DNA of 18,560 bases, taken from the NCBI GenBank assembly GCA_041600915.1, contig JBFIJC010000043.1, forward strand, positions 1 through 18,560, read 5' to 3'. Under the pieces are notes generated by a model. It was not told the DNA's origin, searched no databases, and worked only from the letters and a program-made list of their open reading frames with translations. Shown here in pieces: positions 15,370-18,560 of the stretch. The stretch comes from Nitrogeniibacter sp041600915. GTDB taxonomy: Bacteria > Pseudomonadota > Gammaproteobacteria > Burkholderiales > Rhodocyclaceae. How positions within the stretch are numbered: position 1 is the stretch's first letter; each line of letters starts with the position of its first letter. Made by a program: the position numbers and the translations under genes.

Positions 15370-17472
15370 TCAGGCGGCCGATCCGACGGTGGCGCCGACG
15401 CGGATCATGCGGTTTTCGGGCACCTCGGCATTGGCGATCACCTTGAGCGTGGGCACCGACCGACGCAGGAAGCGCGACAGCAACCAGCGCAGCGGACCGG
15501 GCACCAGCAACACCGGCGGCAGGCCCATGCTCTCCTGACGCTGCGCCAGCTGCACGGTCTGGCGCAACAGGCTGTCGGCCAGCCCTGGCTCGATCGCTCC
15601 GCCTTCCGGCCCGCCGGTGCCAACGGCCTGCATCAGCACCCGCTCCAGCCCCGGATCGAGCGCCATGACCTGCACCTCGGCATCGCCCGGGAAGAGCGCC
15701 TGGATGATCGCCCGACCCAGCGCCTGTCGCACGCGTGAGGTGAGTTCAAGCGGGTCTTGAATACGCGAGGCGTGCTCGGCCAGCACCTCGATGATGGTGC
15801 GCATATCGCGGATGTTGACGCCTTCTTCGAGCAGGTTTTGCAGCACGCGCTGCACTGTGGACACCGGCAACTGCTTCGGCACCAGGTCTTCAATGAGCTT
15901 GGGCGACTCGCGGCCGATGTGATCGAGCAAGGACTGAGTTTCCTGCCGGCCGAGCAGCTCGGCGGCATGTTCGAGAATCAGGTGGTTCAGATGCGTCGCC
16001 ACCACGGTGCTGCCATCGACCACGGTGTAGCCCAGCGCATGTGCCTGCTCGCGCTGGCCGGCATCGACCCAGAAAGCCGGCAGGCCAAAGGCCGGATCTT
16101 TGGTCTCGCGGCCCGACAGCGGCCCCGTCACCCGCCCCGGATTGATCGCCAGAAACTGCCCCGGATAAGCCTCGCCACTGCCGATCTCCACGCCTTTGAG
16201 CGCGATGCGGTAGGCATTGGGCTTGAGTTCGAGGTTGTCGCGAATATGCACCGGCGCCGCCAGGAAGCCGACGTCTTGCGCAAACTTTTTGCGCAACCCG
16301 CGAATGCGCTTGAGCAGTTCGCCGTCCTGCGACTTATCCACCATCGGAATCAAGCGATAGCCCACTTCAAGGCCGAGCACATCGACCGGCGACACATCGG
16401 CCCAGCTCGCTTCCTGCGACTGCTCGGTCGCGGCGGCGATGTCGGCCTGAGTCGGCGCCTTTACCGCCTCGGCGTCTTCCGGCCCGTCGATAGGATTGGT
16501 CTGACGCCACCACGCCAGCCATCCAAAAAAGGCCGCGAGCAGAATGAACACCAGATTGGGCATGCCCGGGATCAGGCCAAGCACGCCAAGAATGGCGGCA
16601 GTGAGCATCATCACCTGCGGGTTGGCGAAAACCTGGCGCACGACCTGCCCGCTGATCTGCCCGTCGTCACCCACGCGCGACACCACCAGACCCGCCGCCA
16701 CCGAGATGATCAGCGCGGGGATCTGCGCGACCAGACCGTCGCCGATCGTCAGCAGGGTGTAGTTTTCGGCCGCCTGGCCGAGCGCCATATCGTGCTGCAT
16801 GACGCCCACCACCAAGCCGCCGGCGATGTTGATCAGCAGAATCAGGATGCCGGCCACCGCGTCACCACGCACAAACTTGGAAGCACCGTCCATCGCGCCG
16901 TAAAAGTCGGACTCCTGCCCGATCTCGCGACGGCGGCGCTTGGCCTCCTTGTCGTCGATGAGGCCGGCGTTCAGGTCGGCGTCGATCGCCATCTGCTTGC
17001 CGGGCATGGCATCCAGGGTGAAGCGCGCGCTCACCTCGGCGATTCGCCCCGCGCCCTTGGTAATCACCACAAAGTTGATCACCGTGAGAATGGTGAACAC
17101 CACCAGACCCACCGCCGTATTGCCACCCACCAGGAAGTGGCCGAAAGCTTCGATCACCTTGCCGGCGGCATCCGGCCCATTGTGGCCTTCGAGCAACACA
17201 ATGCGGGTCGATGCCACGTTGAGGCTCAGGCGCAGCAGCGTGGTGATCAGCAGCACCGTTGGGAAAACCGAGAAGTCCAGCGGCCGGTTAGCATACATGG
17301 CCACCAGCATCACCATCACTGACAGCGAGATGTTGAAGGTGAAGAACACGTCCAGCGCAAAAGCCGGCAGCGGCAGCACCATCATCGCCAGAATCATGAT
17401 GATCAGCATCGGCGCCGCCAGCTGACGCAAGGCGGCGGGAGACATCAGGGAGCGGAAAGTAATGGCGTTCAT
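15370..17472 (-). CDS. flhA: Flagellar type III export gate protein FlhA
   Basis: A 700-residue protein, normal length. It has about eight membrane helices in the first 330 residues, including the FHIPEP-family signature around ARFTLDAMPGKQMAIDADLNAGLID and the charged loop DDKEAKRRRREIGQESDFYGAMDGASKFVRGD. The large cytoplasmic domain (from about 360) docks chaperone-substrate complexes and forms a nonameric ring with FlhB at the gate. It starts 28 bases after the flhB stop codon, so translation may be coupled. The bases just before the ATG on the coding strand are pyrimidine-rich (CTCCTCC), with no ribosome site. Met10 (MSPAALRQL) has none either, so the first ATG is kept. Confidence 0.98.
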   Translation of the reverse strand: MNAITFRSLMSPAALRQLAAPMLIIMILAMMVLPLPAFALDVFFTFNISLSVMVMLVAMYANRPLDFSVFPTVLLITTLLRLSLNVASTRIVLLEGHNGPDAAGKVIEAFGHFLVGGNTAVGLVVFTILTVINFVVITKGAGRIAEVSARFTLDAMPGKQMAIDADLNAGLIDDKEAKRRRREIGQESDFYGAMDGASKFVRGDAVAGILILLINIAGGLVVGVMQHDMALGQAAENYTLLTIGDGLVAQIPALIISVAAGLVVSRVGDDGQISGQVVRQVFANPQVMMLTAAILGVLGLIPGMPNLVFILLAAFFGWLAWWRQTNPIDGPEDAEAVKAPTQADIAAATEQSQEASWADVSPVDVLGLEVGYRLIPMVDKSQDGELLKRIRGLRKKFAQDVGFLAAPVHIRDNLELKPNAYRIALKGVEIGSGEAYPGQFLAINPGRVTGPLSGRETKDPAFGLPAFWVDAGQREQAHALGYTVVDGSTVVATHLNHLILEHAAELLGRQETQSLLDHIGRESPKLIEDLVPKQLPVSTVQRVLQNLLEEGVNIRDMRTIIEVLAEHASRIQDPLELTSRVRQALGRAIIQALFPGDAEVQVMALDPGLERVLMQAVGTGGPEGGAIEPGLADSLLRQTVQLAQRQESMGLPPVLLVPGPLRWLLSRFLRRSVPTLKVIANAEVPENRMIRVGATVGSAA

Positions 17473-17500
17473 GGAGGAGCGTGTTCAGTCCGGTTCGGCA

Positions 17501-18560
17501 TCAGGCGCGCACGGCGCCGGGATCCATATCAGGGGGCACGGGCAAGGTCTGCGGCACCTCGGGCGCCTGCCCGCCACTGGCCAGCCACTGGTTGAGTTGA
17601 TAGACATACGCCATGACTTCGGCCACGGCGGTGTAGAGCGTGGCCGGCACCGCCTGGTCGATGTCGCAATGGGCGAACAAGGCCCGCGCCAGGGGCGGCG
17701 CCTCAAGCATGGGCACCTTGTTCTCTGCGGCGATCTCACGGATCTTCTGAGCGATGTGATCCGAGCCCTTGGCCACCACCACCGGCGCCCCCATGCGGCC
17801 GGCGTCATAGCGCAGCGCCACCGCGTAGTGCGTCGGGTTGGTCACCACGACATCGGCCTTGGGCACTTCGGACATCATCCGGCGGCGCGCCATTTCGCGT
17901 TGCGCCTGACGGACGCGTGCCTTGAGTTGCGGATCGCCCTCGGTTTCCTTGTTCTCTTGCCGAACCTGCTCTTTCGTCATCTTCAGCTTGTCGTGGTACT
18001 GCCACAGCTGAAACGGCACATCGAGCACCGCCAGCAAAGCCAGACTGGAAACCACCAGCAAGGCCGAGAACAGCACGATCTGTGCAAAGTCATTCAGACT
18101 CGTCGCCAGGGGCTGAGACATCAGCGCCAGCATCTGATCCTTCTCGCGCCAGATCGCCCACGCGCCAACACCACCGACCAGAAACGCTTTCAGCAGCGCC
18201 TTGACCAATTCCGCCGCGCCATGGACAGAAAACATCTTGCCCAGGCCCTTCAGCGGGTCCATTCGCTCAAATTTGAACTGCAAGGCTTTCGGCGAAAACA
18301 CCATGCCGCCCATCAGAATAGGCGCGGCAACGGCCGCAGCAACCAGCACCGCAAACACCGGCGCCACGGTCAGCACGGCATCGGCGAGCACCTCGCGAAG
18401 GTTTCCCACCATCAGCACGGTATCGCGCGCCAATTCGGGCTCGAAGCTCAGCCCGCCCTTGACCAGCGCCACAATGCGCCCGGCGACCCACTGGCCCATC
18501 ACCCACAAGCCCGCCACACCCGCCATCATGACCAGAAAAGTCGATAGCTCGCGCGACTGA
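17501..18560 (-). CDS. flhB: Flagellar type III export switch protein FlhB (N-terminal end outside window)
   Basis: The frame runs off the right edge of the window: the upstream residues SRELSTFLV before the first internal Met are typical of the FlhB start region, so only a few residues are missing. About 352 residues are visible. Four hydrophobic segments are followed by the cytoplasmic domain with KMTKEQVRQENKETEGDP and the self-cleaving NPTH motif (Asn codon at 17837-17839). FlhB controls the switch from rod/hook to filament export after cleavage between Asn and Pro. The C-terminus extends past the conserved domain with a Pro-rich tail (PEVPQTLPVPPDMDPG). flhA follows after 28 bases. Confidence 0.97.
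   Translation of the reverse strand, partial: QSRELSTFLVMMAGVAGLWVMGQWVAGRIVALVKGGLSFEPELARDTVLMVGNLREVLADAVLTVAPVFAVLVAAAVAAPILMGGMVFSPKALQFKFERMDPLKGLGKMFSVHGAAELVKALLKAFLVGGVGAWAIWREKDQMLALMSQPLATSLNDFAQIVLFSALLVVSSLALLAVLDVPFQLWQYHDKLKMTKEQVRQENKETEGDPQLKARVRQAQREMARRRMMSEVPKADVVVTNPTHYAVALRYDAGRMGAPVVVAKGSDHIAQKIREIAAENKVPMLEAPPLARALFAHCDIDQAVPATLYTAVAEVMAYVYQLNQWLASGGQAPEVPQTLPVPPDMDPGAVRA

Noticed and set aside
15757..17322. A 521-codon open frame antisense to flhA
   Set aside because: flhA is complete and conserved. The antisense product is His/Arg/Gln-rich low-complexity sequence, typical of GC-driven shadow frames.

Overview
The window is high-GC (roughly 60-65 %) chromosomal DNA with dense genes and short gaps. 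Protein sequences and gene order suggest a motile betaproteobacterium, most likely of the Rhodocyclales / Azoarcus-Thauera type. That placement is inferred from protein character, not from a marker gene. I see no rRNA, tRNA, insertion sequence or CRISPR array.

Layout. (1) 2-3109, + strand: the 3' end of a periplasmic type-1 substrate-binding protein, then parC (topoisomerase IV subunit A) and a strong intrinsic terminator. (2) 3110-4294: a structured leader and an orphan amino-acid ABC-type binding protein. (3) 4370-5924: an Lrp/AsnC regulator divergent from a two-Gate-domain membrane protein. (4) 5974-7396, - strand: a bacteriohemerythrin lying downstream of a MotB/MotD stator protein. (5) 7610-9235, + strand: a methyl-accepting chemotaxis protein, divergent from motD; each of the two genes has a well-spaced sigma-28-like promoter. 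(6) 9250-11154, - strand: an arsenic operon arsR-arsC-acr3 with a promoter/operator almost touching the arsR start codon. (7) 11252-18560, - strand: the flagellar cluster flhB (cut by the window edge)-flhA-flhF-flhG-fliA-motC.

How the genes fit together. FlhA and FlhB form the export gate of the flagellar type III system. FlhF and FlhG normally set flagellar position and number. FliA is the late-class sigma factor, and MotC/MotD are the stator. The candidate sigma-28 promoters suggest that FliA drives motD (possibly with the hemerythrin) and the chemoreceptor. The arsenic operon and chemoreceptor sit between motC and motD, genes that are usually adjacent, so this 3.9-kb block may be an insertion into an ancestral motCD pair.

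Most notable points: the FlhG-like protein keeps the N-terminal DQAxxLR motif that activates FlhF but has lost most ATPase residues; arsR appears to be transcribed as a nearly leaderless mRNA with an operator over its -10 box; fliA has a hairpin-rich leader and an AT-hook-like tail; and the orphan binding protein is preceded by two mutually exclusive hairpins.
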